From assembly GCA_023423675.1 (NCBI GenBank), contig JAFAFD010000031.1, positions 1 to 13,612 on the forward strand: a stretch of DNA of 13,612 nucleotides. Reading direction: 5' to 3'. Shown one piece after another: positions 1-8,516 of this stretch; position 1 is the stretch's first letter, and each line of letters opens with the position of its first letter. Both the position numbers and the translations under genes were made by a program. Under the pieces are notes generated by a model. It saw only the letters and a program-made list of their open reading frames with translations, was not told the origin of the DNA and made no database searches. This DNA comes from Pseudomonadota bacterium. Lineage in GTDB: Bacteria; Pseudomonadota; Gammaproteobacteria; Xanthomonadales; Xanthomonadaceae.

Positions 1-15
1 GGCCATGCCCGGCGG
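1..15 (+). repeat. 3' remnant of a SMAG (GTAG-type REP) palindrome cut by the window edge
   Basis: The first 15 bases, GGCCATGCCCGGCGG, match the second half of the common Stenotrophomonas palindrome GTAGCGCCGGGCCATGCCCGGCGG. The GTAG head would lie just outside the window. A near-complete relative is found at 10533-10556. The family assignment is from memory of the SMAG consensus. Confidence 0.55.
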
Positions 16-37
16 CTCTGGTCTGTGCCCTTGATGG

Positions 38-57
38 GTGCCGACCGTTGGTCGGAA
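38..57 (+). repeat. SMAG-like palindrome, second of the cluster
   Basis: CCGACC (41-46), loop GTT (47-49) and GGTCGG (50-55) form a perfect 6-bp hairpin. Its GTGCCGACC start resembles another common SMAG sequence subclass, but the GTAG head is degenerate here (GGGTG). It lies 23 bp before the next palindrome, so 1-101 is a small REP cluster. Confidence 0.5.
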
Positions 58-78
58 CTGATGCCTGCGCTCGCGATG

Positions 79-101
79 ATCCACGCATGGCGTGGATCTA
101 C
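79..101 (-). repeat. SMAG/REP palindrome that supplies the stop codon of the adjacent gene
   Basis: ATCCACGC (79-86), ATG (87-89) and GCGTGGAT (90-97) form a perfect 8-bp stem, followed by CTAC (98-101). Read on the minus strand this is GTAG followed by the palindrome, which is the diagnostic SMAG layout. The TAG of GTAG (100 to 98) is the in-frame stop of the gene at 98-619. An identical 23-bp copy is at 669-691. In the minus direction the hairpin follows directly after the stop and may stabilise or end the transcript. Confidence 0.8.
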
Positions 102-619
102 TGGTCGATGAACCGTCGTGGGAATTCCGACCGCAGCCGCGCCCTCACCGCCTCGACCACGTTGGCATAGCGCCGCCGCTGGATGCGATAGCCCACGTAG
201 AAAATCAGCGGGCACACCAGCATCGGCCATGCCATCGGGCGCACCAGCATGATCGGTACCACCAGCAGGGTCAGGAGCAGCGCGAACCAGCTGCATCGAC
301 CGGTCACGCGCACCTCGCGCCGCCGCGTGTCGACCACGATCAGGCCGCGCATCAACCCGAAATAGCGCCCCTGGAAGGACGGTTCGAAGCTCTCACGGAA
401 GGCCACGCTGCCCTCGGGCAGGGCATGGAATGCCAGGCGCAGCCATTTTTCGATGGGAAGATCGTGGTCCAGTCGGGCCAGCGACACCTGGCTGAGTTCA
501 ACCGGCGAAGCCACGACACGCTGATTGAACAGAACGATGCCGGTGCGAAAGAAAAACGGCGCCCAGAACAACAGCAGCAGGACTTCGATCAGCAACAAAG
601 CGATCAGGGCGATGGCCAT
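98..619 (-). CDS. Hypothetical inner-membrane protein (173 aa)
   Basis: I do not recognise the family. The protein has a very hydrophobic N-terminal helix (about residues 2-23), a soluble stretch (about 30-108) with alternating strands, and two closely spaced membrane helices (about 111-127 and 130-145). It ends in an Arg-rich tail (RIQRRR, then RARLRSEFPRRF) that probably faces the cytoplasm. The soluble part between the helices could be a small sensory or PH-like domain, but I see no motif that decides it. The ATG at 619 has GGAAG a few bases upstream. The stop TAG lies inside the SMAG repeat at 79-101. The gene points the same way as its neighbours but is separated from the next one upstream by a second SMAG copy. 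Confidence 0.75.
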   Translation of the reverse strand: MAIALIALLLIEVLLLLFWAPFFFRTGIVLFNQRVVASPVELSQVSLARLDHDLPIEKWLRLAFHALPEGSVAFRESFEPSFQGRYFGLMRGLIVVDTRRREVRVTGRCSWFALLLTLLVVPIMLVRPMAWPMLVCPLIFYVGYRIQRRRYANVVEAVRARLRSEFPRRFIDQ

Positions 620-668
620 CGGTCTTCCATGAACGGGACCGGCGCATCATGCCATGGGCTACAGCCCC

Positions 669-691
669 ATCCACGCATGGCGTGGATCTAC
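669..691 (-). repeat. Second identical SMAG/REP palindrome, also supplying a stop codon
   Basis: ATCCACGC (669-676), ATG and GCGTGGAT (680-687), followed by CTAC (688-691). It is identical over 23 bp to the copy at 79-101. On the minus strand the TAG of its GTAG head (690 to 688) ends the 70-codon gene at 688-900. Confidence 0.8.
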
Positions 692-900
692 AGCGAATTG
701 CCATCCAGCCCGAGATCCCAGGCCATGCCCAGCAGTTCACCCGCGGGCGCCGGCGGGGCAGGGCGGGCATCAGCCAGCAGCACAAGCTCCTCGATCTCCT
801 CGCGTGCGACCGCCTCCAGCTGCTGCAGCTGTTCGCGCACGCTGGGGTTGCGCGGGCGTTCGTTGGGGTCGATCGGGGGCAGGGCGCGGATCAGGGTCAT
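688..900 (-). CDS. Small hypothetical protein (70 aa)
   Basis: The ATG at 900 gives a 70-residue protein with a Pro-rich start (PPIDPNERPRNPS), an acidic amphipathic helix (about residues 24-44, with repeated LE/EE) and a short Gly/Leu tail. There is no signal peptide or membrane segment, and I do not recognise a family. Longer in-frame extension upstream has no good start and would run into the terminator of the receptor gene, so the ATG at 900 is preferred even though no clear Shine-Dalgarno is seen. The stop TAG belongs to the SMAG repeat at 669-691. The last codons (GLDGNSL) directly abut the repeat, so the original C-terminus may have been altered when it arrived. Confidence 0.6.
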   Translation of the reverse strand: MTLIRALPPIDPNERPRNPSVREQLQQLEAVAREEIEELVLLADARPAPPAPAGELLGMAWDLGLDGNSL

Positions 901-940
901 GGTGCGCGGGTCGGGGACATCCAACGGCAGGTTACAGGCA

Positions 941-965
941 AAGGCCCCGGAATGACCGGGGCCTT
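941..965 (-). terminator. Hairpin downstream of the chemotaxis receptor gene
   Basis: AAGGCCCCGG (941-950) and CCGGGGCCTT (956-965) form a perfect 10-bp stem around AATGA. It starts 33 bp after the receptor stop codon. The T-run on the minus strand after the stem is poor (TGCCTG), so it is a strong hairpin but not an ideal intrinsic terminator. Confidence 0.65.
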
Positions 966-997
966 GCGGGCTGCCGGAGCAGGCAGCGGACATCAGA

Positions 998-2188
998 TCA
1001 GAACAGCTCGACCGTGCCGGCGCCCATGTTCTGCTGGGCCACCGGCTTGTGCGGCGGGCGCTCCCACTCGCTGCGCAGTTCGCGCAGGCGGCTGCCGGTG
1101 CGCTGCAGGGCGGTGGCGATCTCTTCGTCGAACACGCCGCCGTTACGGTGCAGCAGTTCCTGCAGGGCCACGGCTTCGCGGTTGATCGCGGTCAGGCGGT
1201 CCAGATGGGTGTGCACGCCGCCCAGGGCCTGGGTGGCGATGTCTTCGAACTGCAGGGCGCGCACGGCCTCGGCCACGCTGCCGTCGATCGAACGGGCGCA
1301 CTCGGACACTTCGCGCATGCCATCGCCCAGCGAGGCATTGATCTGCGCCACGTTGTCCAGCATCGCCGCGGCTTCCTGGCGTGCTTCGCGGGAACGGTCC
1401 ATGTCACGCGAGGCCATGTGCGAGACGGTCTCGCGCACCTTGGCGATGGCGTCCTTGGAGCTGTGGGCCAGCTTGCGGATCTGTTCGTTGAAGGTGGTCG
1501 AGCGCTCGGAGAGGTTGCGCACTTCGTCGGCCACCACCGCGAAGCCACGACCGGCTTCACCGGCACGGGCCGCTTCGATGGCCGCGTTCAGTGCCAGCAG
1601 GTTGGTCTGGTCGGCAATCGACTTGACGTCTTCCAGCAGGGCGAAGATGCCGTCCAGGTGCTGGGCCATCTGGTCGATGTGCTGCACGGTGGTGCTGCTC
1701 TGGCCGCTCACCTGTTCCAGCGCTTCCACCAGCTGTTCCATGCGGTGGTTGGCGTGCTGGGCGAAGCGGGCGACGTCCAGGCCTGCGTTGCCTTCGTCAC
1801 CGGCGCGGTCGACGATGCGCGACAGGGCCTGGCTCTGCTGGCGCGACTTGCGGTTCATCGCATCAAAGCTGCCGCCCAGGCTGGACACGGCCTGGCGGAT
1901 CAGGTCACGGGCGCGTTCGACTTCACCACGCGAACCGTCGATTTCGTTGCCGACGAAGTTGCGCAGTTCGGTCAGCAGCTGGTCCTGCTCACGCAGGACA
2001 CGGGCATGTTCCGGGGAACGCTGCGCCTGGGCGCGGGTGGTCCACCACGCAAAGCCCAGCCAGCTCAGCGTCATCGTGGTCAGGATCGCCCAACGCAGGG
2101 CGGCCGGCCATTCGAAACCGATGGCGAAGGGGAGCAGCAGGGTCAAGGCCAGGGGGGCGGCCAGACGGATGAAAATGCGTGAGTACAT
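998..2188 (-). CDS. Methyl-accepting chemotaxis protein without a periplasmic sensor domain (396 aa)
   Basis: Chemoreceptor that would signal to the CheA/CheW array. Two hydrophobic helices (residues 6-24 and 29-49) are joined by a loop of about five residues, so there is no ligand-binding periplasmic domain, and I see no HAMP motif. A long cytoplasmic coiled coil follows. The hallmark hairpin tip is at about 195-230 ([21 protein letters not shown], then [16 protein letters not shown]). The tail ends GTVELF and lacks the CheR-binding W-x-x-F pentapeptide. An in-frame GTG at 2209 could add seven residues, but the sigma-28 promoter at 2217-2243 predicts transcription starting near 2210. The ATG at 2188 is therefore chosen; it has no clear Shine-Dalgarno. 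Input may come from cytoplasmic or membrane cues, or from partner receptors; the ligand cannot be inferred. Confidence 0.92.
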   Translation of the reverse strand: MYSRIFIRLAAPLALTLLLPFAIGFEWPAALRWAILTTMTLSWLGFAWWTTRAQAQRSPEHARVLREQDQLLTELRNFVGNEIDGSRGEVERARDLIRQAVSSLGGSFDAMNRKSRQQSQALSRIVDRAGDEGNAGLDVARFAQHANHRMEQLVEALEQVSGQSSTTVQHIDQMAQHLDGIFALLEDVKSIADQTNLLALNAAIEAARAGEAGRGFAVVADEVRNLSERSTTFNEQIRKLAHSSKDAIAKVRETVSHMASRDMDRSREARQEAAAMLDNVAQINASLGDGMREVSECARSIDGSVAEAVRALQFEDIATQALGGVHTHLDRLTAINREAVALQELLHRNGGVFDEEIATALQRTGSRLRELRSEWERPPHKPVAQQNMGAGTVELF

Positions 2189-2216
2189 GGACGTTCTCGG
2201 GAGGTGCACGGAGGAT

Positions 2217-2243
2217 GTATCGGCCGTACCCCCTTTCTCTTTA
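2217..2243 (-). promoter_or_regulatory. Sigma-28 (FliA) type promoter of the chemoreceptor gene
   Basis: On the minus strand TAAAGAGA (2243 to 2236), an 11-nt spacer and GCCGATAC (2224 to 2217) match the flagellar sigma-28 consensus TAAAGTTT-N11-GCCGATAA at 5 of 8 and 7 of 8 positions with exact spacing. The predicted start of transcription is near 2210, giving a leader of about 20 nt before the ATG at 2188. This places the receptor in the late flagellar/chemotaxis regulon. Confidence 0.8.
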
Positions 2244-2293
2244 ACGTCGATGTGGCTTCTGGGTGCGCCGGATTTCCGACGCCTTGCCGCATC

Positions 2294-2336
2294 TGGGGTC
2301 AGAGCCCTTTCCGTGCCGGAAAGGGATCCGACCCCA
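2294..2336. repeat. Long imperfect palindrome between the hflD operon and the chemoreceptor gene
   Basis: The 19-bp arms TGGGGTCAGAGCCCTTTCC (2294-2312) and GGAAAGGGATCCGACCCCA (2318-2336) pair at 17 of 19 positions around GTGCC. It starts 6 bp downstream of the hflD stop and could serve as the operon's terminator, although no T-run follows. From memory, palindromes of this exact type are common between genes in Stenotrophomonas, so it is probably a dispersed repeat. Confidence 0.7.
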
Positions 2337-2341
2337 GGCCC

Positions 2342-2956
2342 TCAGGCCAGCTGCCGGTCCACGGCTTCGGTCATCGCCTTGCGGCTGAGCAGGAAGTCCC
2401 AGTAGCTGCCGCCCAGCTGCCGCCAGAGCACGGCCGCACGTACGGCGGCCAGCAGCAGCGCGCGGATCTCGGCCACCACCCCGGCCTGGCCCAGGTAGTG
2501 CGGGTTGCCCTGCACCATGACGCGCGGCTTGAGGTGGCTGATGGTGTCGGCATACAGGCCGCCCAGGCTGGCCAGCACGTCCGGGTGGCCGCTGTCGCCC
2601 AGCTCGGCGGCCTGGCGCTGGGCACGCTCGATGCCCGAGGCGACCTTGTTCACGGTGGCGCCGTCCTGCACGAACCGCCGCTCCAGCTGCAGCACCGACA
2701 GCGCCAGCTTGGGCAGGATCGGGTCCTGGCCCTGGTTGCGGAAGTAGTTGTGCAGCAGGCGCAGGCCGGATTTGAGCGCGTCGCGGTCACCGAAGACCTC
2801 CTGCGGGGAGGCGGCATCGATGCGGAACACGCTGTCCACCGCGGTACGTACCGCCGCCGCGTCGGAATGGCCGGTATCGGCGATACGGCGTACCTGCTGC
2901 AGGGCCTGGGCAATGCCGGCCAGGGCCAGGACGCGGTCGTCGACAGTGAAACTCAT
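2342..2956 (-). CDS. hflD: High frequency lysogenization protein HflD homologue (204 aa)
   Basis: Helical, peripherally membrane-associated protein. In E. coli it binds phage lambda CII and affects lysogenisation; its housekeeping role is unclear. The assignment rests on length (the E. coli protein is about 213 aa), the N-terminal [21 protein letters not shown], the central GLRLLHNYF with [16 protein letters not shown], and its place directly after mnmA. The ATG (2956-2954) overlaps the mnmA TGA by 4 nt (ATGA), so it is probably translationally coupled. In E. coli purB follows. Here the operon ends in the palindrome at 2294-2336. Confidence 0.92.
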   Translation of the reverse strand: MSFTVDDRVLALAGIAQALQQVRRIADTGHSDAAAVRTAVDSVFRIDAASPQEVFGDRDALKSGLRLLHNYFRNQGQDPILPKLALSVLQLERRFVQDGATVNKVASGIERAQRQAAELGDSGHPDVLASLGGLYADTISHLKPRVMVQGNPHYLGQAGVVAEIRALLLAAVRAAVLWRQLGGSYWDFLLSRKAMTEAVDRQLA

Positions 2957-4095
2957 GCAGCGATTACCTCAAAAGGAGAAGGGGTGGTGCGCAGGCGCTG
3001 TTCCAGCGGCGCATCGGTGGCGGCGATGACCGCGCCGCCCAGGCAGACGTCGCCGTCATACAGCACCAGCGACTGGCCCGGGGTCACGGCGCGCTGCGGG
3101 CGGGCGAAGGTCACCTGCACGCTGCCATCGTCCAGCACCTCGACCGTACACGGCTCGTCCGGCTGCCGGTAGCGGGTCTGGGCGGTGCACTCGAAGCGGC
3201 GGGCCGGCGGGGCCCCGGCAATCCAGTGCGCGGTTTCCGAGCGCAGGCGGTCGGACAGCATCCACTTGCTGTCCCGGTCCTGGTCCACGTACAGCACGTT
3301 GCTGGCCACGTCCTTGCCGACCACGTACCACGGCGCCGCGGGGCGGCCGCGTACGCCGCCGATGTTCAGGCCCTCGCGCTGGCCCAGGGTGAAATAGAAC
3401 ACGCCCGGGTGCTCGGCGATGACGCTGCCGTCGGCCGGGTCGAGGATCTGGCCGGTCTTCGCCGGCAGGTAGCGGCCGAGGAACTCGCGGAAGTCACGCT
3501 CGCCGATGAAGCAGATGCCGGTCGAATCCTTCTTGGCATGGGTCGGCAGGCTGACGTCGCGGGCGATCCGGCGCAGGTCGCTCTTTTCCAGGTCGCCAAT
3601 CGGGAACAGGGTGGCGGCCAGCTGTTCCTGCCCCAGCTGGTGCAGGAAGTAGCTCTGGTCCTTGGACCGGTCGGCGCCACGCAGCAGCAGCCACTGCTGG
3701 CCGCGCTGGGCGACCCGCGCGTAGTGGCCGGTGGCGATGCGCTCGGCCCCCAGTTCGCGGGCGGCGTCCAGGAAGTGTTTGAACTTCACTTCGCGGTTGC
3801 ACAGCACGTCCGGGTTGGGCGTGCGGCCGGCGGCGTACTCGGCCAGGAAGTGCTCGAACACGCCCTGCCAGTACTCGCTGGAAAAATCGCGGAAGTGGAA
3901 CGGGATGCCGAGCAGGCCGCAGACGGCCACCGCGTCGCGGCGGTCATCCTCGGCACGGCAGTCGCCGCTGCCATCGTCGGCCCAGTTCTGCATGAACAGG
4001 CCGGCCACGGCCTCGCCCTGCTGCACCAGGCGCCAGGCGGCCACGGACGAATCCACGCCGCCGGACACGCCGACCATCACCCGAGGGCTGCTCAT
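2953..4095 (-). CDS. mnmA: tRNA-specific 2-thiouridylase MnmA (380 aa)
   Basis: Catalyses ATP-dependent 2-thiolation of U34 in tRNA-Lys, -Glu and -Gln, using sulfur relayed from cysteine desulfurase. The PP-loop ([11 protein letters not shown]) is at residues 10-20. The catalytic cysteine pair is Cys99 ([11 protein letters not shown]) and Cys195 ([12 protein letters not shown]), at the spacing usual for the family. GHYAR at 123-127 and the C-terminal beta-barrel motifs ([13 protein letters not shown], then WYVVGKD) are present. The ATG at 4095 has a strong Shine-Dalgarno (AGGAGGT) and overlaps the nudJ stop by 4 nt. A longer reading frame extends upstream but would lie entirely within nudJ. 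Length and motifs look intact. Confidence 0.97.
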   Translation of the reverse strand: MSSPRVMVGVSGGVDSSVAAWRLVQQGEAVAGLFMQNWADDGSGDCRAEDDRRDAVAVCGLLGIPFHFRDFSSEYWQGVFEHFLAEYAAGRTPNPDVLCNREVKFKHFLDAARELGAERIATGHYARVAQRGQQWLLLRGADRSKDQSYFLHQLGQEQLAATLFPIGDLEKSDLRRIARDVSLPTHAKKDSTGICFIGERDFREFLGRYLPAKTGQILDPADGSVIAEHPGVFYFTLGQREGLNIGGVRGRPAAPWYVVGKDVASNVLYVDQDRDSKWMLSDRLRSETAHWIAGAPPARRFECTAQTRYRQPDEPCTVEVLDDGSVQVTFARPQRAVTPGQSLVLYDGDVCLGGAVIAATDAPLEQRLRTTPSPFEVIAA

Positions 4096-4553
4096 GCGAC
4101 CTCCTGAACCAGGGAAAGCGGATGGCGCTGGCCGGCCAGGTAGTCGGCCACCACCTGCCAGACCAGCGGGCTGCGCAGGCGCGGCCCGGCGGCCTGCAGC
4201 TCGGCCGGGTCCAGCCACAGGGCGCGGTCGATGCCGGTATCCAGCGGCTGCTCGGGGTCGTGCGAGAGCGGGCGGGCGGCGTAGCAGAAGCGCAGGAACG
4301 CCGTGCCGTCAGGCGCGGTCCACTGGTAGCAGCCGATGAAGGCGGTCAGTTCCACCGTCCAGCCGGTTTCCTCGCGCGTCTCGCGCAGGGCGGCGGCGGC
4401 CAGGCTCTCGCCCGGTTCCAGGTGGCCGGCGGGCTGGTTCAGCACCTGCCGCCCCTCGATGGTTTCTTCCACCAGCAACACGCTGCCACCGTCGACCACG
4501 ACCGTGGCGACGGTGGCATGCGGTGCCCAGCGTGGGTCCTGCACAGCGTTCAA
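4092..4553 (-). CDS. nudJ: Nudix phosphohydrolase NudJ (153 aa)
   Basis: Hydrolyses nucleoside di- or triphosphates, and in E. coli also the thiamine precursor HMP-PP. The Nudix box is complete: GHLEPGE, seven residues, then RETREETGW, fitting G-x5-E-x7-R-E-U-x-E-E-x-G-U at about residues 43-65. HATVATVVV at the N-terminus and NQPAGHLEP are typical of the NudJ group. The frame opens with a TTG at 4553, 1 nt after the stop of the upstream gene and 11 nt after AAGGA. A GTG at 4544 is the alternative, giving a protein 3 residues shorter. The gene overlaps mnmA by 4 nt, as expected for the conserved nudJ-mnmA-hflD operon. Confidence 0.9.
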   Translation of the reverse strand: MNAVQDPRWAPHATVATVVVDGGSVLLVEETIEGRQVLNQPAGHLEPGESLAAAALRETREETGWTVELTAFIGCYQWTAPDGTAFLRFCYAARPLSHDPEQPLDTGIDRALWLDPAELQAAGPRLRSPLVWQVVADYLAGQRHPLSLVQEVA

Positions 4554-4554
4554 C

Positions 4555-5043
4555 TCAGAGGTCGTCCTTCTTGGTCAGCTCCAGCTCCATCGCATCGGCG
4601 GTACGGATGGCCGCATCAATGGCGTCGCTGAGCTGGTCGGTAGTGGCATCGGCATCGATCTTCACCACGAACATGGCGGTCTTGTCCTGCTTCACCCAGC
4701 CGCCCATCTTGGCGTCCTGGGAGTCTTCCAGCATGCGGTTGGCCACGGCTTCGGGGAACTGCGCGGTCTTGGACACATAGCCCGGCGACCAGATCTCACG
4801 GATGTTGTGGCTGCCGAAGTCCTCCACGGCCGAACGCACGTAGACGATCTGGGTGCGATCGCCTTCCACGTCGAACACCATCTGGTAATCGCCGTCCTCG
4901 TCCACCTCGTAGGTGTAGCCCAGCTTTTCCAGGTGGCGGGCGATGGCGGCGTCGGCCTTGCTGCTCTCTGCGGCGGTCGCGGCACCGGCACTGCCGGCGG
5001 CGGCCAGGGCGAACAGCAGGGCAGGCAGAAGGGTCCTTTTCAT
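4555..5043 (-). CDS. Exported YbjN-like protein (162 aa)
   Basis: Begins with a clear Sec signal peptide (MKRTLLPALLFALAAAGSAG, cut probably near AATA-AES), so the mature protein of about 140 residues should be periplasmic. It has one compact alpha/beta domain: YTYEVDEDGDYQMVFDVEGD, QIVYVRSAVEDF, then a long helix before FVVKIDADATTDQL. This strand pattern resembles the YbjN / type III chaperone-like fold. The match is by eye and moderate. The ATG at 5043 has AGGAT upstream. The gene leads the nudJ-mnmA-hflD operon with a 1-nt gap to nudJ. Its relation to tRNA modification is unknown and the linkage may only reflect shared transcription. Confidence 0.7.
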   Translation of the reverse strand: MKRTLLPALLFALAAAGSAGAATAAESSKADAAIARHLEKLGYTYEVDEDGDYQMVFDVEGDRTQIVYVRSAVEDFGSHNIREIWSPGYVSKTAQFPEAVANRMLEDSQDAKMGGWVKQDKTAMFVVKIDADATTDQLSDAIDAAIRTADAMELELTKKDDL

Positions 5044-5141
5044 GAAAATCCTGTGAAACGTGGGGGACAGGCGTTGATTGTGACGGCGGCCGTGCGTGCC
5101 GTCCATTCCGCGGCGGGCCGACGCAGGACCGTCGCACCCTC

Positions 5142-5147
5142 TATAAT
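5142..5147 (+). promoter_or_regulatory. Perfect -10 element (TATAAT) directly before clpS
   Basis: TATAAT at 5142-5147 ends only 6 bp before the clpS ATG (5154). The expected transcription start (about 7 nt after the -10) coincides with the ATG, which implies a leaderless mRNA. No good -35 hexamer is seen 16-18 bp upstream. Confidence 0.6.
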
Positions 5148-5153
5148 GTCCAG

Positions 5154-5480
5154 ATGCCCCGCGAGTCTTCCCCCGAATCCCATCACGATCACGGTATTGC
5201 CGTGGAGCCCGCGCGCCCGGAAGTGGCGCCGCCGCCGTTCTACCAGGTCATGATCCTCAACGACGACTACACCCCGATGGATTTCGTGGTGGACGTCCTG
5301 CAGCAGTTCTTCAGCATGGACCTGGACAAGGCCACGCAGGTGATGCTGCACGTCCATACCCGCGGCCGCGGTGTCTGCGGGGTCTTCACCCGCGAAGTGG
5401 CCGAGACCAAGGTCGCCCAGGTCAATGAGTACTCGCGCATGAACCAGCATCCGCTGCTGTGCACGATGGAAAAGGCCTGA
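5154..5480 (+). CDS. clpS: ClpS, N-degron adaptor of ClpAP (108 aa)
   Basis: Cytosolic adaptor that binds proteins with N-terminal Leu, Phe, Tyr or Trp and delivers them to ClpA. The N-degron pocket motif [11 protein letters not shown] (residues 35-45) has the key Asn36, Asp37 and Asp38 with Met42, and a His lies at 66 and 68. The helix and C-terminal block [17 protein letters not shown] and [10 protein letters not shown] match the family closely. The first 25 residues are the flexible His/Pro-rich extension that enters ClpA. The ATG at 5154 fits the usual length. No Shine-Dalgarno precedes it, and a perfect TATAAT lies 6 bp upstream. It is divergent from the YbjN-like operon across 110 bp and is followed by clpA after 305 bp. 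Confidence 0.97.
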   Translation: MPRESSPESHHDHGIAVEPARPEVAPPPFYQVMILNDDYTPMDFVVDVLQQFFSMDLDKATQVMLHVHTRGRGVCGVFTREVAETKVAQVNEYSRMNQHPLLCTMEKA

Positions 5481-5785
5481 CCCCGGCGCATCGCCGGTAA
5501 TCCGCACTGTTCCAGCCATGGCCGTTCTCTGGCCCCGTCTGCGTGCTCACGTTCAATCCGCCTGCCTTGCCTGCAAAGAACCCGGGCGGGGCGCGTTGCG
5601 GGTCATCACGTGGCAATCGCTGGTGGCTCGGGTAGGGTTCGCCGAAGCTCCGGCGGGCGCCCCGGGCGTGAACGATGATCAAGCAATCCGCACTGCTAAC
5701 GCCATCTGAACGCAGCAATCCGCTAGGGTGATGGAAATCGCGTAGTCAGGCCGCATATTGTCCCCATCTGCCGCCGGAGTAATCC
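5481..5785. other. 305-bp clpS-clpA intergenic region
   Basis: I see no convincing gene here. A weak 6-bp hairpin (CCGGCG 5483-5488, CGCCGG 5492-5497) lies just after the clpS stop and has no T-run. The 7-mer AATCCGC occurs four times in the same orientation (5499, 5555, 5686 and 5718); two of these extend to the 11-mer AATCCGCACTG. Open frames in the region have no ribosome binding site and no protein-like composition. A promoter for clpA is likely but not evident. Confidence 0.5.
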
Positions 5786-8068
<2,283 letters not shown>

Positions 8069-8094
8069 GGGCGTGGGTTGATGGATGTTGCAGG

Positions 8095-8129
8095 ACAAGG
8101 GCGGCTTCGGCCGCCCTTGTTGTATCTGC
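8095..8129 (+). terminator. clpA terminator hairpin, left copy of a 35-bp direct repeat
   Basis: ACAAGGGCGGC (8095-8105), loop TTCG (8106-8109) and GCCGCCCTTGT (8110-8120) form a perfect 11-bp stem closed as C(UUCG)G, an unusually stable tetraloop. TTGTATCTGC follows. It starts 27 bp after the clpA stop. The same 35 bases recur at 8828-8862 with one difference, on the other side of higBA. Confidence 0.85.
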
Positions 8130-8184
8130 TTGTCGCGCACGGCCTTGCATGTGCAGGTGATCAAGGCAAACGTCTGCCGTACAG

Positions 8185-8226
8185 CGATACGGAAGTCATC
8201 TTGTATCGCGTAACGATACGGGATAC
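8185..8226 (+). promoter_or_regulatory. Putative HigA operator: repeated GATAC/GTATC boxes
   Basis: GTATCG (8203-8208), CGTAA and CGATAC (8214-8219) form a 17-bp inverted repeat. A further CGATAC lies at 8185-8190 and a GATAC at 8222-8226. The cluster ends 5 bp before the higB start, where an antitoxin would autoregulate. TTGTAT (8201) and TACAGT (8224) with a 17-bp spacer could be a promoter, but it would start transcription just inside the proposed TTG start, so promoter and start codon are not fully settled. Confidence 0.55.
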
Positions 8227-8230
8227 AGTC

Positions 8231-8509
8231 TTGATTCTGAGTTTCCGACACAAGGGCCTCGAGCGGCTCTACACCACCGGTTCGACCCGGGGTGTTCGCC
8301 AGAGCCACGCTGGCAGGCTGTTGTTGATTCTTTCAATCCTTGATGCCGCTTCCGGGCCTCAGGATCCTGTGATGCCAGGCCTGCGGCTGCATGGGCTCAG
8401 GGGCGCCTTGAAAGGTCATTGGTACGTGTGGGTCAACGGGAATTGGCGGATCACGTTTCAATTCGTCGGTGGCGATGTCGAGTTACTGGACTATCACGAC
8501 TATCACTGA
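8231..8509 (+). CDS. higB: HigB-type toxin, RelE superfamily ribosome-dependent mRNA interferase (92 aa)
   Basis: Cleaves mRNA in the ribosomal A site when not bound by HigA. The protein starts MILSFRHKGLE, as is usual for HigB. With the TTG at 8231 as start, His54, Asn71, Arg73, Tyr91 and His92 fall at the numbers of the catalytic residues I recall for Proteus vulgaris HigB; Lys57 is replaced by Arg. The WVNGNWRITFQF strand and the terminal DYHDYH are diagnostic. The TTG is preferred because longer starts would overlap the clpA terminator and the operator boxes. higA follows after 7 nt, in the toxin-first order typical of higBA. Confidence 0.92.
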   Translation: MILSFRHKGLERLYTTGSTRGVRQSHAGRLLLILSILDAASGPQDPVMPGLRLHGLRGALKGHWYVWVNGNWRITFQFVGGDVELLDYHDYH

Positions 8510-8516
8510 GAACCGC

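Noticed and set aside
2207..2209. GTG start for the chemoreceptor
   Set aside because: It would coincide with the transcription start predicted from the sigma-28 promoter, and adds only seven non-hydrophobic residues.
654..2405. A 583-codon plus-strand open frame across the chemoreceptor gene
   Set aside because: It is antisense to a gene with clear chemoreceptor motifs, is Ser/Arg/Ala-rich as expected from high-GC shadow frames, and has no recognisable domain. A second plus-strand frame at 1049-2182 was rejected for the same reason.
3226..4107. A 293-codon plus-strand open frame opposite mnmA
   Set aside because: It is antisense to mnmA, has shadow-type composition and no supporting signals.
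5518..5709. A possible small gene in the clpS-clpA gap (63 codons)
   Set aside because: No ribosome binding site, irregular composition and no motif; the repeated AATCCGC motifs argue for a non-coding region.
8070..8094. A longer start for higB near 8078
   Set aside because: The extra residues would be encoded by the clpA terminator hairpin and the operator boxes. The HigB family opening MI-x-SFRHKGLE and catalytic numbering fit the TTG at 8231.
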